Under the pieces are notes generated by a model. The model did not search any database. It had not been told where the DNA came from and worked only from the letters and a program-made list of their open reading frames with translations. Of a stretch of 64,000 nucleotides of DNA, positions 27,537-36,694 are shown in pieces (the stretch's first letter is position 1; each line of letters starts with the position of its first letter). Source of the stretch: Streptomyces sp. NBC_01244 (GTDB lineage: Bacteria; Actinomycetota; Actinomycetes; Streptomycetales; Streptomycetaceae); the NCBI RefSeq assembly GCF_035987325.1, contig NZ_CP108488.1:9238001-9302000 (forward strand), written 5' to 3'. Both the position numbers and the translations under genes were made by a program.

Positions 27537-29147
27537 TTGAAGAGGTTCACGTCAGCGACACTCGTCGCCGCCACCGCCGTTCTCGGCACCCTGCTCGCAC
27601 CGGGAACCGCGCAGGCCGCGGATCCCGTCGACATCATGAACGTTCATGCGCGTCCTGAAGGCATCGAGGTCATGTCCCTGGGCGCCATGCCCGACTTCGT
27701 CGCCCACCTTCGCAAGAAGGGCAGCGAGACCCGGGTCAAGACCGTGGAGGAATTCACACACAGCAGCAACTGCGACACGTCCTGCGCGGAGGACTTCTAC
27801 CGGTCCGGTCCGTTGGTTCTTGCCGACCTCGGCTACTACACCGTGGACGTCGAGTACAAGGGCACCGAGGGCGAGCCGATCCTCCACAAGGACGTGGCGG
27901 AACTCGACTACCGCGCGCTCGCCAGGTTCGAGAACGCCGCCGTGCCCAAGGCGGTCTCCCTCGACAGCCTGAGCACCACCGTCTCCGCCGACCTGGTCGC
28001 TCGCGATCCCCGCGACGGGAAGGGCATTCCGCTCGCGGGCAAGCAGGTGACCGTTGCCTTCGGGGACCGGTCCAAGACGGTTTCCACCGACGCCGCCGGA
28101 CATCTCTCGGCGCCGGTGGACTTCACGGGTACGGAGAGCTCGGCCGGGATCAGCCTCCAGCACGTCTCCGCCGACAACGGCGAGGGCCGGGCGACCGTCG
28201 CCCCCACGGTCGAGCGCCAGCAGGTGAAGATAGCCCTGGACGAAGGCTCCCGCTCGGTGACGGCCCCGTACGGCGATGACGTCACCATCGGCGGAACCAT
28301 CACGCGAACCGCCAAGGACGGGACGCAGAAGCCGGTCGCCACGCCGATGAGGCTGACGATCCCCAACACCACGGTGTCCGGGTTCACGAGCGATCCCGCG
28401 GGTCGGTTCACCAAGCCCCAGAGGGTCCTGAAGTCCTCGACCTGGAAGGTCGCCGCCGCCTACCAGCAGCCGTGGCTCAACACCTCCACGACCGCCGACA
28501 TCACTGCCAAGGTGACGGCGGGAACCGCCTTCACGAACGTCGCCATGAGCATGGACAAGTACCGCAACGTGTACGCGGGCGGAATCCTCGTCCAGCGCGC
28601 CACCTCGGCCGCGCCGGGCCCCGCCAAGGTCGAAGTCCAGTACTCGGCCGACGGCCGCACCGGCTGGTCCACCCGTATGACCGTGGACACCGTCATCGAC
28701 CGGTACTTCACCATTCCCGCGCTGGAGAACGCGCCGGCGGACGGCTACTGGCGACTGCGGTACGCGGGCACACCCGACCTCGCCGGGTCGAACTCGGCGC
28801 GCTTCCGGCTGACCAAGACCGTGACCACCGTCGCGGAGTTCAACGCGAACCCCGAGCCGGTCCGCCAGGGCCAGTACCTCACGCTCACCGGCACGCTCAA
28901 GCAGCGGGCCGCGTCCGCCACGACCTGGCGGCCGTACGCGGCCCAGACCGTGCGCTTCTACTTCAAGCCCGCCGGGACCGGCACTTCCTACGCCTACATG
29001 GGATCGACCACGACCGCCGCCGACGGCACCTTCAGCCGGAGGTTCACCGCCACGAAGGACGGCACCTGGCAGGCCCAGTTCTACGACAACGGCACCACTC
29101 ACTTCGCGAGCCGGAGCCGCGAGGACTACGTCGACGTCACCGGCTGA
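27537..29147 (+). CDS. Secreted Ig-like multidomain protein
   Basis: Exported protein of 536 residues. TTG at 27537 is proposed as start because GGGAGAGG lies just before it and the product then opens with a regular signal peptide (KRFTSATLVAATAVLG, cleavage near TAQA-ADP); an ATG at 27468 would add 23 residues before the signal. The mature part is beta-rich: a domain to about residue 150 with two close cysteines (NCDTSCAED), then three or more Ig-like segments with repeated Thr/Ser-rich strands (for example GRFTKPQRVLKSSTWKVAAA and QYLTLTGTLKQRA). This suggests a surface or adhesion protein. A hairpin terminator follows eight bases after the stop. Confidence 0.72.
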   Translation: MKRFTSATLVAATAVLGTLLAPGTAQAADPVDIMNVHARPEGIEVMSLGAMPDFVAHLRKKGSETRVKTVEEFTHSSNCDTSCAEDFYRSGPLVLADLGYYTVDVEYKGTEGEPILHKDVAELDYRALARFENAAVPKAVSLDSLSTTVSADLVARDPRDGKGIPLAGKQVTVAFGDRSKTVSTDAAGHLSAPVDFTGTESSAGISLQHVSADNGEGRATVAPTVERQQVKIALDEGSRSVTAPYGDDVTIGGTITRTAKDGTQKPVATPMRLTIPNTTVSGFTSDPAGRFTKPQRVLKSSTWKVAAAYQQPWLNTSTTADITAKVTAGTAFTNVAMSMDKYRNVYAGGILVQRATSAAPGPAKVEVQYSADGRTGWSTRMTVDTVIDRYFTIPALENAPADGYWRLRYAGTPDLAGSNSARFRLTKTVTTVAEFNANPEPVRQGQYLTLTGTLKQRAASATTWRPYAAQTVRFYFKPAGTGTSYAYMGSTTTAADGTFSRRFTATKDGTWQAQFYDNGTTHFASRSREDYVDVTG

Positions 29148-29154
29148 CGGGGCT

Positions 29155-29182
29155 GGCCCGGCTGCTGCGCGGCAGCCGGGCC
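29155..29182 (+). terminator. Hairpin after the Ig-like protein gene
   Basis: GGCCCGGCTGC at 29155-29165, a six-base loop, then its exact complement at 29172-29182. The stem starts eight bases after the TGA of the secreted protein. No T tract follows beyond TT. A probable terminator of the streptomycete type. Confidence 0.7.
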
Positions 29183-29365
29183 TTACCGTGCGGGTGCTCG
29201 TGCTCGTGCTCGTGAGGAGCGCCGGGCGTCGCACTTCGGACAGGCGTGCAATCAGGTGTGGAGCCAGGCGTGCAGTTCGACGTCGAGAAGAGCGGTCAGC
29301 TCGATGTGTGCGGGAGTTCCCGGTGCGGCGCGGCTACGGGTGCGGCCACGGGCGCGGGCGAGGGA

Positions 29366-29700
29366 GCGGAGTTGCTCGGGCGTGCGCTCAAGGGGCGCCG
29401 GGACAAGGTGGTGCTGGCCACCAAGTTCGGCCTGGTCTCGCACGGCGCAGACGGCGCCTGGAACCTGGACTCCGGCCCGGCGAACATCCGCACCGCGGTC
29501 GAGGGCTCGCTGAAGCGGCTGGGCACCGCGGTCCAGTCCGAGTACTCCCTGTTCACCCGCGGCATCGAGGAGCGCGTCCTGCCCGTCCTGCGGGAGCCGA
29601 ACATCGGCCTGGTGCCGTTCTCCCCGTTGGGCCGCGGCGTCCTGACCGGCACCGTGCGTTCCACCGACCAGTTCGACGAGAACGCCGCCCGCCGCCGGCG
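29366..29700 (+). pseudogene. Aldo/keto reductase fragment with internal deletion
   Basis: Reads as ELLGRALKGRRDKVVLATKF, then VEGSLKRLGT joined directly to AVQSEYSLFTRG and NIGLVPFSPLGRG. In intact AKR13-like enzymes about 45 residues lie between KRLGT and AVQSEYS; they are missing here, taking the catalytic His with them. The N-terminal barrel (catalytic Asp and Tyr) and the C-terminus are missing as well. The deletion kept the reading frame. It lies about 130 bases before an intact but different aldo/keto reductase, so it is not a simple duplication of that gene. Confidence 0.75.
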
Positions 29701-29826
29701 CCACCCACACCGAGTCCCAGGCCCGGATGCTCGAACGCTGACACCGCCCCCGCGAGAGCCGGCCCGGCCCTGTTTGGAGTAACACCCCTCATGCGTGCAG
29801 CAGTGATGTAGGGAAGGATTTCCCTC

Positions 29827-30678
29827 ATGCAGACCGTCACCCTCAGCAACGGCGTCGAGATGCCGCTCCTCGGCTTCGGCGTCTACCAGATCCCCGCCGG
29901 GGACACCGAGCGCGCCGTCTCCGAGGCCTTGGCCGCCGGCTACCGCCTGCTGGACACCGCCGCGGCCTACGGCAACGAGGAAGCCGTCGGCCGCGCCATC
30001 AAGTCCAGCGGCATCCCGCGCGAGGAGCTGTTCGTCACCACCAAGCTGTGGGTGCAGGACGCCCCCGCCCAGGACAACACCCGCCGCGCGTTCGAGACCT
30101 CCCTGAACAAGCTGGGCCTGGACCACCTCGACCTGTACCTGATGCACCAGCCCTTCGGCGACGTCTACGGCCAGTGGCGCGCCATGGAGGAGGTCAACCG
30201 CGAAGGCGTGGCCAAGGCCATCGGCGTCGCCAACTTCTACCCCGACCGGCTCATCGACCTGATTGTCAACAACGAGACAGCCCCGCAGGTCAACCAGATC
30301 GAGACCCACCCCTTCTTCCAGCGCGCCGACTACCAGGACCTCATGCGCGAGCACGGCGTGCAGATCCAGTCCTGGGGCGGCTTCGCCGAAGGCAAGAACG
30401 ACCTGTTCACCCACCCGCTGCTCGCCGAGATCGGCAAGGAGTACGGCAAGTCCGTCGCCCAGGTCGTGCTGCGCTGGCTCACCCAGCGCGGCGTCGTCGC
30501 CATCCCCAAGTCCGTACGCGCCGAGCGGATGGCGGAGAACTTCGACGTCTTCGACTTCGAGCTCACCGACGAGCAGATGGCCCGGATCGCCACCCTCGAC
30601 ACCGGCAGCTCCCTGTTCTTCGACCACCACGACCCCGAGATGGTCACCTGGCTCGCGGGACGCCGCCTGGACGGCTGA
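29827..30678 (+). CDS. Aldo/keto reductase (2,5-diketogluconate reductase-like)
   Basis: NADPH-dependent oxidoreductase of 283 residues with the full AKR5-like pattern. The catalytic tetrad is visible: Asp and Tyr in [17 protein letters not shown], Lys in VTTKLWVQD, His in [11 protein letters not shown]. Substrate and cofactor motifs follow ([20 protein letters not shown], and the [13 protein letters not shown] cofactor loop near 230-245). It would reduce aldehydes or ketones in the cytoplasm; the natural substrate is not readable. AAGGATTT precedes the ATG at 29827. It follows the fragment of another AKR and converges with the trypsin-STAND gene. Confidence 0.92.
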   Translation: MQTVTLSNGVEMPLLGFGVYQIPAGDTERAVSEALAAGYRLLDTAAAYGNEEAVGRAIKSSGIPREELFVTTKLWVQDAPAQDNTRRAFETSLNKLGLDHLDLYLMHQPFGDVYGQWRAMEEVNREGVAKAIGVANFYPDRLIDLIVNNETAPQVNQIETHPFFQRADYQDLMREHGVQIQSWGGFAEGKNDLFTHPLLAEIGKEYGKSVAQVVLRWLTQRGVVAIPKSVRAERMAENFDVFDFELTDEQMARIATLDTGSSLFFDHHDPEMVTWLAGRRLDG

Positions 30679-30710
30679 AGGCACCGCCCTGGAGACGCGA
30701 TCGCCTTCAG
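30675..30710. terminator. Possible shared terminator between convergent genes
   Basis: CTGAAGGC at 30675-30682, overlapping the aldo/keto reductase stop codon, and its complement GCCTTCAG at 30703-30710 form an eight-base stem with a 20-base loop. It lies in the 58-base gap between converging genes. The stem is modest and the loop long. Confidence 0.4.
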
Positions 30711-30736
30711 TGCTGTCGCAGAACGCTCACAGATGG

Positions 30737-33700
30737 TCAATCGTGAGAGCTGAGCGGGAGCGGATTCTCCCCGAGCCAGCGGCGCACTGCCTCCGCGTCC
30801 TTCGGGCGGCCGAGCTCGACGAGCACGGAGGCTTGCAGCTGCAGCAAAGGATGAAGTCGCGCAAGCAGGGTGGGGGTCGTGGCGATATGACGCCGGTACA
30901 GCTCCACAGCCTCCCCTGTCAGTCGTAGGACTCTGGAAAGGTCCCCCTCCATCTCGATGAGCAGCAGCCCCAGGGTGGACAGCGAGAGGGCGAGGTCGGG
31001 TTCGTAGGAGGCGGGGGTGTCGGCGGCCAGCCTGCGCCGGATCTCCACCGCCTCCTCGGCGGCGTCCAGTGCTTCCGCATGGTGTCCGGCCTCGGACAGA
31101 TCGAGGCCGAGGGTGGTCAGCGCGGCGGCGAGGTCGGGTTCGTAGGAGGCGGGGTTGTCGGCGGCCAGCCTGCGCCGGATCTTGAGGGCCTGCTGGTTGG
31201 CGTCCTGGGCTTCCGCGTAGCGTCCCACCCCCGTCAGGCGGCTGCCGAGGTTGGACAGGGAGTGGGCGAGGTCGGGTTCGTAAGCGGCGGGGTTGCCGCC
31301 GGCCAGCCTGCGAACGATCTTCACGGCCTGCTGCTCGGCGTCCAGGGCTTCCGCGTGGCGTCCCACCCGACTCAGGTGGCTGCCGAGGTTGGTCAGCGAG
31401 TGAGCGAGGTCGGGTTCGTAAGTGATGGGGTTGTCGGTGGCCAGCCTGCGCCGGATCTTCACCGCCTCCTCGGCGGTGGCCAGGGCTTCAACGTCGCGTC
31501 TCGCCTCCGACAGCCGGATGCCGAGGTTGGCCAGCGAGGAGGCGAGGTCGGGTTCGTGAGCGGCGGGGTCGTCGCCGGCCAGCCTGCGAAGGATCCTCAC
31601 CGCCTCCTCGCTGGCAGCCAGGGCTTCAGCGTGGCGTCCCGCCTGCGACAGTCGGCCTCCGAGGTTGGCCAGCGAGCGGGCGAGGCCGGGTTCGTAGGCG
31701 GCCGAGTTGTCGGCGGCCAGCCTGTGGAAGATCTCCACCGCTTCCTCGTTGGTGGTCAGGGCTTCCGCGTGGCGTCCCGCCTCCGACAGCCAGAGGCCGA
31801 GGGTGGTCAGTGTGTAGGCGAGGTCGGGTTCGTAGACGGCGGAGTCGTGGTCGGCGAGTTGCCGGTCGGCCTGGGCGAGTGCGGTGGAGAGCTTCAGGGC
31901 AAGGGGTGCCGTGACGCGGGAGGGGTACGGGAGCGCGACGGCCGCGTCCTGGACGGCCCGGTAGGCGAGAGGGGTGGTGTCCAGGGCCGTGTCGAGGGTG
32001 TGGAGGACGCGCTCGCTGTCGGTGGTGCGGCCGGTGTTGTAGTGGGCGATGGCGGCGCGGGCCAGGACGGTGAGGGTCTGGGCCTGCTGCGTGGGGGAGG
32101 CCGCTTCGAGGAGGGCGGGCAGCGGGAGGGCACCCGTTTCGAGGGCGCGGGAGGCGTGGTACTCGGCGACGCGGTCGGGCTGGAGGGAGCCCCAGTAGCG
32201 ATTGCCGTCGGCGGGGTACAGCGCGGCCAGCCAGTCCGTGGCGGATGCCGCCCGGTGGCCGGGAAGGCCGGGAAGGACGGTGATCACCCGGACTGCTTCG
32301 TCCCGGGTGGCGGCCCCGCACAGCGCGGCGACCGCGACGGCCGCACCCAGGGTGGAGGCGTCCAGGTCGAGCTTGTAGGCGGACGCTTTCGCGCTGGCCT
32401 CCCAGAAACGGTCCTCGTGTTGGAGGAGGGTGCGCTCCGGCGGGGTGCCGGGGACCGTGTCGGTTACGGGCCGCGGTCCGTGCTGCAGGAGGCTGACCAG
32501 GGCGGTCATCTGCAGGGTGAGGGCATTGCCGTAGCGGTGCTCGTGCAGGTCGGCGGGGGGCCTGAGTTCGGGGGCGAGAGACAGCCAGTCGTGCGCGGGC
32601 AGAGTGGGGACCAGCGGCAGGAAGCGGGCGAGGTCGCCGACGGCGCGGTGAAAGGCGTCCTTCCGGTCCTTGGCGGGCCGGCCGGCGGGGATGAGCGGTG
32701 TGAGGGGGACGACGAGGGCCTCTTCGAGCAGCTCCCGTACGGCGGGAACCGCTTGGAGGGATCCGGTGCGCCAGTCTCCGTCGGAGCGGGCGAGCAGCAG
32801 GAGCCTCACCCGGTGGCGGAAGCGGTGCAGGTACGCGATCAGGCGGCGCAGGAGCCGGGGGCGGGTCTCGGCGTAGTCGACGACCAAGAGCAGGGGCAGG
32901 GCGGTGTTCAGGGTGGTGAAGTCGGGCACCACGCCGTCCATATCGTCGTTCAGGTCGGAGCGTAGGTGCCCGGTGACCCAGCCTTGCCGGCCGAAGGCGT
33001 CGGTCAGGCGGCGGGCGAGGCGGGTCTTGCCCTGTCCGCCGGGCCCGGTCATGACGTGTATCGAGAGGGAGGGCGGGCCGCCCTCGCACCACGCTTGAAG
33101 GTTGGCGAGTTCGGCGTCTCGGCCGTGGAAGGCGACGGCCTCGGTATCGGCGCGGAGCAGCGCGGCCGGGGAGCGGAAGTTGCGCTCGATCGTGGCGGGG
33201 GTGAGCAGGGCCGCCGGCTCGATGGGCTCGAGGACGGGTTCCCAGCCGGTGTGCCGGGTGACGAGAGCGCGGAAGCCGTCGTCGGCGAGTAGGGCGGCGG
33301 CCGTCGTGGCGGTCAGGCGGGTGCCGCCTCCGGCGAGGCGGTCGCGGCGTACGACGCCGCACAGGAGGTCGCCGCCGAAGCCGTCGTCTGCGAGGACGCC
33401 GGCTCCCGACATGCCCGACCACCGGCTCTCGCCAGTGGCTCCGGTGCCAGGGGTGGGGTCGGTGCCGGAAATCTCGTAGCGGCCGGCCAGGGCGCCGGTG
33501 CCGGGGACGATGCGGCCGGTCAGCTGCTCGTCCAGGCGCCGGCCGCTCTCGGCGTCCTTCTGCAGGCGGGGAAATCCGATCGCGGTGACCGGGAGGGGGC
33601 GTGTGCCGACGATGAGGCCGTACCGCTGGGGAGGCCGGGTGAGCAGGTCACCCAGGGACTGCGGCACCTGCCAGCCCTGTCCGTCCCGGATTTCGATCAG

Positions 33701-33943
33701 CGCCGCGTCGACGGTGTCTCCCTTGCGCTGCCAGCACACGACCGCCGGGAACTCCTGCTCGCCGGCGTCGGGCAGACTCACCGTCACCGGCTGCCCGGCG
33801 GCCGGGTCCAGGTCGTCCAGGACGTGGGCGGCCGTAAGAACCAGACGCGGGGCGAGTAGGTACCCCGACCCGAACCCCCTCGTCCTCTTCCCGTCCTTCA
33901 GCCGGGCCACCCGGATCTGCACCCGACGGTCGAACTCCACCAA
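30737..33943 (-). CDS. Trypsin-like protease / STAND NTPase / TPR protein
   Basis: Multidomain protein of 1068 residues. Domain 1 (about 1-230) is a trypsin-like protease with a full triad: His40 in LVLTAAHVL, Asp79 in GDTVDAALIEI, Ser179 in SGMSGAGVL. Domain 2 (about 270-600) is a STAND-type NTPase with P-loop GPGGQGKT (300-307) and Walker B LLLVVDYAE (351-359). Domain 3 (about 704-1025) is seven tetratricopeptide-like repeats of 46 residues, each close to YEPDLAxSLxNLGxRLSE. There is no signal peptide, so the protease should act in the cytoplasm. A trypco2 gene lies 67 bases upstream. By analogy with described NTPase-regulated conflict proteins, the repeats sense an invader and the NTPase releases the protease. 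Confidence 0.88.
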   Translation of the reverse strand: MVEFDRRVQIRVARLKDGKRTRGFGSGYLLAPRLVLTAAHVLDDLDPAAGQPVTVSLPDAGEQEFPAVVCWQRKGDTVDAALIEIRDGQGWQVPQSLGDLLTRPPQRYGLIVGTRPLPVTAIGFPRLQKDAESGRRLDEQLTGRIVPGTGALAGRYEISGTDPTPGTGATGESRWSGMSGAGVLADDGFGGDLLCGVVRRDRLAGGGTRLTATTAAALLADDGFRALVTRHTGWEPVLEPIEPAALLTPATIERNFRSPAALLRADTEAVAFHGRDAELANLQAWCEGGPPSLSIHVMTGPGGQGKTRLARRLTDAFGRQGWVTGHLRSDLNDDMDGVVPDFTTLNTALPLLLVVDYAETRPRLLRRLIAYLHRFRHRVRLLLLARSDGDWRTGSLQAVPAVRELLEEALVVPLTPLIPAGRPAKDRKDAFHRAVGDLARFLPLVPTLPAHDWLSLAPELRPPADLHEHRYGNALTLQMTALVSLLQHGPRPVTDTVPGTPPERTLLQHEDRFWEASAKASAYKLDLDASTLGAAVAVAALCGAATRDEAVRVITVLPGLPGHRAASATDWLAALYPADGNRYWGSLQPDRVAEYHASRALETGALPLPALLEAASPTQQAQTLTVLARAAIAHYNTGRTTDSERVLHTLDTALDTTPLAYRAVQDAAVALPYPSRVTAPLALKLSTALAQADRQLADHDSAVYEPDLAYTLTTLGLWLSEAGRHAEALTTNEEAVEIFHRLAADNSAAYEPGLARSLANLGGRLSQAGRHAEALAASEEAVRILRRLAGDDPAAHEPDLASSLANLGIRLSEARRDVEALATAEEAVKIRRRLATDNPITYEPDLAHSLTNLGSHLSRVGRHAEALDAEQQAVKIVRRLAGGNPAAYEPDLAHSLSNLGSRLTGVGRYAEAQDANQQALKIRRRLAADNPASYEPDLAAALTTLGLDLSEAGHHAEALDAAEEAVEIRRRLAADTPASYEPDLALSLSTLGLLLIEMEGDLSRVLRLTGEAVELYRRHIATTPTLLARLHPLLQLQASVLVELGRPKDAEAVRRWLGENPLPLSSHD
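30960..31835. repeat. 138-bp tandem repeats coding the TPR array
   Basis: Within the trypsin-STAND gene, the DNA repeats about seven times with a 138-base period, each unit beginning (on the plus strand) near GCGAGGTCGGGTTCGTA. Units stay very alike at the DNA level, more than TPR function needs, which points to recent duplication or gene conversion within the array. Confidence 0.8.
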
Positions 33944-34010
33944 ACCTCCCCGCGGCTCGCCGAGCCCCCGCGCTCCCCTCGCCCCTGCCTTCCGTACGGA
34001 CCCGGAGGGG

Positions 34011-34340
34011 CTACTCCTCGTCGCTGATGTCCACGTCCCCGCCGCCCGGCAGGTGCGGAGTCAGCTTCACCGTCAGCCTGTGCGTGTCCTTCGTGCCGCT
34101 CTCCTTCTTCCCGCCGAGGCTGATCACGCTCCACCTCAGCCCGCCGTTGACGCCCTTGGTCCCGGTCAGCTCCAGCCCGAGCTCCACCGTGATCTCTCCC
34201 AGCGTGAACAGCACCCCCTTGTCGCCGCCCTCCGCGGGGTCCACCAGCCGGCCCTGGGCCTCGGCGATCTGCTCCCTCAGCAGCGTGACCGCATCCGCCA
34301 AGTCCATCCACTGCCCATCCGCACCGTTCGTATCGGACAT
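34011..34340 (-). CDS. Trypco2 (trypsin-co-occurring) domain protein
   Basis: Protein of 109 residues that fits the trypco2 family: helical start (WMDLADAVTLLREQIAEAQG), then strands VLFTLGEITVELGLELT and LRWSVISLGGK, ending HRLTVKLTPHL and an acidic tail. The family is known for sitting beside trypsin-like proteases in predicted bacterial conflict loci; its biochemical role is not settled. GGGGAGCACG precedes the ATG at 34340. The trypsin-STAND gene starts 67 bases downstream on the same strand, so both are probably one operon, with this protein a partner, inhibitor or substrate of the protease. Confidence 0.85.
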   Translation of the reverse strand: MSDTNGADGQWMDLADAVTLLREQIAEAQGRLVDPAEGGDKGVLFTLGEITVELGLELTGTKGVNGGLRWSVISLGGKKESGTKDTHRLTVKLTPHLPGGGDVDISDEE

Positions 34341-34589
34341 CGTGCTCCCCCTCCTCGGTGCCCGGGCACTTCCCGTGCCCGGATCCACCGCGACGCGCCA
34401 TCCTGTCCATACAACCCCAGTGCCCCTCAACGCACAGCCCGTTGGGAGAAGACGGCAAGCCGGGCAGGCCACCGGCGAACGCCCCACGCAGAGCCCGGCG
34501 GCCTGGCTCGCCGCCCACCGGGACGAGGGGGCCGGGGTGGAACCCACGGTGGTCGACGTTGGCCCACTCGTGCCGCCACACCGGCGCCC

Positions 34590-34872
34590 TCGCGCACGCT
34601 GGGCGCGTGGACACCGCCCCCTCCGGCGAACGCCGCGGCGAACAGTTCGCCGGCCCCGTTGACGACCGCGGGCGGGGAGGTGAACGACGGGTCGTCGTTC
34701 ACGTAGTCGACGACCTTGACGACCTGCTTGACGGCCGAGAGGCCCCGACGACGGACTTCAGGGCGGCCAGGGCGCACTGTCGCGCGCGGCGTACGCGCGG
34801 CCTGTTCGGGGGTGACCTCGGCGCCGACCTTGCCGACGTGCATCAGCTGGTCGTCGACCGTGGGCAGCTGGG
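34590..34872 (-). pseudogene. RidA/YjgF family relic
   Basis: On the minus strand, LPTVDDQLMHVGKVGAEVTP and EQAA are followed in a second frame by ARDSALAALKSVVG and again in the first frame by LSAVKQVVKVVDYVNDDPSF and VVNGAGELFAAAF. This is the order of a RidA-like deaminase (enamine/imine hydrolase), but at least two frame changes interrupt it, the first 40 or so residues are gone, and the end (normally HARSAVGV) is garbled. It lies between the trypco2 and PPOX genes. Confidence 0.7.
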
Positions 34873-34921
34873 GTGCTCCGTGCGGGCGCGGTTGGTTGAG
34901 GCATCGTCGCTTCTGGCGTGG

Positions 34922-35584
34922 TCAGTTCTGGCGGAAGCGGTGGATGGACGGGTCGTAGGAGGGGGCGGGGAAGCGGTCGCCGGTGATCGCGTCGGGGACG
35001 GGGGTGCCGGGGGTGGTGGTCAGCGGAATCCAGCCCGCCCAGGATTCAACCTGGTCGTCCTTGGGTTCGTCACGGGCGAAACCCTCGCGGACCTTCATCG
35101 AGAACTCCGTGATCGGCATGGTCAGGCAGGCGGTGTACCGGGCTTCCTCGGCGTTGGGGCGGCGGGCGGCATACGGGCCGGACAGCCGGCCGGGGATGAC
35201 GCTCTCCACGACGTCGGCGAGGGCGTCGGCGCGCTCCTGCTCGTCCTCGATCGGTGTGGCGGTGCCGAAGATCATGGCGGAGCGGTAGGCGGCCGAGTGG
35301 TGGGAGGAAGCCCGGCCCAGAATCACGCCGTCGATCAGCGTCGCGGTCACGCACAGCGGTGCGCCCGATGCGGCGGTGGTGATGAAGCGGCCGAACGCGG
35401 AGCCGTGCAGGAGCAGCTGGTCACCCACCCGCATGTGAAGGGTGGGGATGACCACCGGGCCGAGATCGGTGTTGAAGCCGACATGGACGGCGAGGGCCTC
35501 GTCGAGGATCGCGTAGACAGCGTCCCGTTCGTAGGTGACCCGCTCGGGATACCGATTCGCAGTGGTGCGCGCAGTGGCCGACAT
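34922..35584 (-). CDS. Pyridoxamine 5'-phosphate oxidase-like flavoprotein
   Basis: Protein of 220 residues resembling the split-barrel PPOX/NimA-like group: RDAVYAILDEALAVHVGF, VVIPTLHMRVGDQLLLHGSA and GAPLCVTATLIDGVIL are the core strands, then SAAYRSAMIFGTATPI. Relatives bind FMN or F420 and reduce small substrates such as nitroimidazoles. The ATG at 35584 is chosen because the family sequence begins there (MSATARTTANRYPERV); the open frame upstream is not protein-like. No strong binding site is visible. It lies beside the RidA relic and diverges from the DHFR-like gene. Confidence 0.82.
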   Translation of the reverse strand: MSATARTTANRYPERVTYERDAVYAILDEALAVHVGFNTDLGPVVIPTLHMRVGDQLLLHGSAFGRFITTAASGAPLCVTATLIDGVILGRASSHHSAAYRSAMIFGTATPIEDEQERADALADVVESVIPGRLSGPYAARRPNAEEARYTACLTMPITEFSMKVREGFARDEPKDDQVESWAGWIPLTTTPGTPVPDAITGDRFPAPSYDPSIHRFRQN

Positions 35585-35878
35585 TTCAGCGAATCTACGT
35601 GTTTGGCGGTGATGGTTCCGGCTGAGACGCCGCTGAATTCCCTCAAAGGACCCAACCCAACGGCGCCGACGCCAAGGACACACGCGGAGCGGGTGGTGCC
35701 CGAACGAAGCCTCATCCGGGCTCACGCCGACCCGGAATGTCGAAGCCCGGCGGCGGTTCCTGCGCGAATATCCCGGCCACGCGCTGGGCGACTGGCCGCT
35801 GCCGGCCCATTGATTTCTTACGAGAGCGACAGCTCACGGCACGCTAATTTGGGGCATCCCAAAGCAGAGGAGAGCCCC

Positions 35879-36460
35879 GTGGGCAGGGTGGTCATGTACA
35901 GCTCGGTGTCGGTGGACGGCTTCGTCGCGGACGAGAATGACCAGCCCGGACCACTGTTCGACTGGTTGTCCAGCGGTGACGTCCCGTTGGGCGAGAGCGG
36001 CGAGCTGAAGGTGTCGCAGACGTCCTACGACTACACCCGGCCGTACTGGGACCAGATCGGAGTCACGATCGTCGGCCGCCACGTCTTCGACCTGACGGAC
36101 GGCTGGGACGGGAAGCCTCCGGGCGGGATGGACCACATGGTCGTCGTGACGCACCGGCCGGAGCCCGAGGGCTGGGACCCCGGGGCGCCGTTTCACTTCG
36201 TCGACGGCGTCGAGGCAGCCATGGCCAAGGCGCAGGAACTTGCGGGTGACCGCGTGGTGGAGGTCGCCGCCGGCGACGTCGGTGGCCAGGTGCTTGCCGC
36301 GGGCCTGATCGACGAGGTGCGCATGGACGTCGTACCCGTCGTGTTCGGGTCCGGCAAGCGCTTCTTCGGGTCGGTCCACGCGCAGCACCTGTTGGAGGAT
36401 CCTGACGTGGTGATTCAGGGCAACAGGGTGCTTCACCTGCGCTATCGGGTGCGCCGTTGA
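35879..36460 (+). CDS. Dihydrofolate reductase/RibD C-terminal-like protein
   Basis: Protein of 193 residues in the RibD C-terminal (DHFR-like) group. Family features are MYSSVSVDGFVADEND at the start, TIVGRHVFDLTDGW with the G-R-x-x-F/Y motif, VEVAAGDVGGQVLAAGLIDE with the nucleotide-binding glycines, and DVVPVVFGSGKRFF near the end. It is probably an NADPH-dependent reductase; the substrate is unknown, and lone copies like this are common in streptomycetes. GTG at 35879 follows AGAGGAGAG. It is followed by a strong shared terminator. Confidence 0.88.
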   Translation: MGRVVMYSSVSVDGFVADENDQPGPLFDWLSSGDVPLGESGELKVSQTSYDYTRPYWDQIGVTIVGRHVFDLTDGWDGKPPGGMDHMVVVTHRPEPEGWDPGAPFHFVDGVEAAMAKAQELAGDRVVEVAAGDVGGQVLAAGLIDEVRMDVVPVVFGSGKRFFGSVHAQHLLEDPDVVIQGNRVLHLRYRVRR

Positions 36461-36644
36461 CCGACCCGAGTGGGTGAGGGAAGCAGTCCGCCCACTGCGA
36501 ACGGTGACACAAGATCGTATCTTGGCCGACCTCCCGGAAGGGATGAGGGGCCCGCAACCGACAGCACGGTGTTCTACTCGGGCCCAGGGCCCTCGGAGCG
36601 AGCGGCCACCGAGGCTGCGACCCCTGATACCGATGGTGAAGGAC

Positions 36645-36679
36645 GTGTCCTCTCGGGTGTGCACCCACCGAGAGGACAC
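36645..36679. terminator. Shared terminator between convergent genes
   Basis: GTGTCCTCTCGG at 36645-36656 and its exact complement at 36668-36679 enclose an 11-base loop. CCCTTTCC follows on the plus strand. It lies between the DHFR-like gene and the small membrane-protein gene, which converge, so it can end both transcripts. Confidence 0.7.
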
Positions 36680-36694
36680 CCTTTCCTCCGTCGC

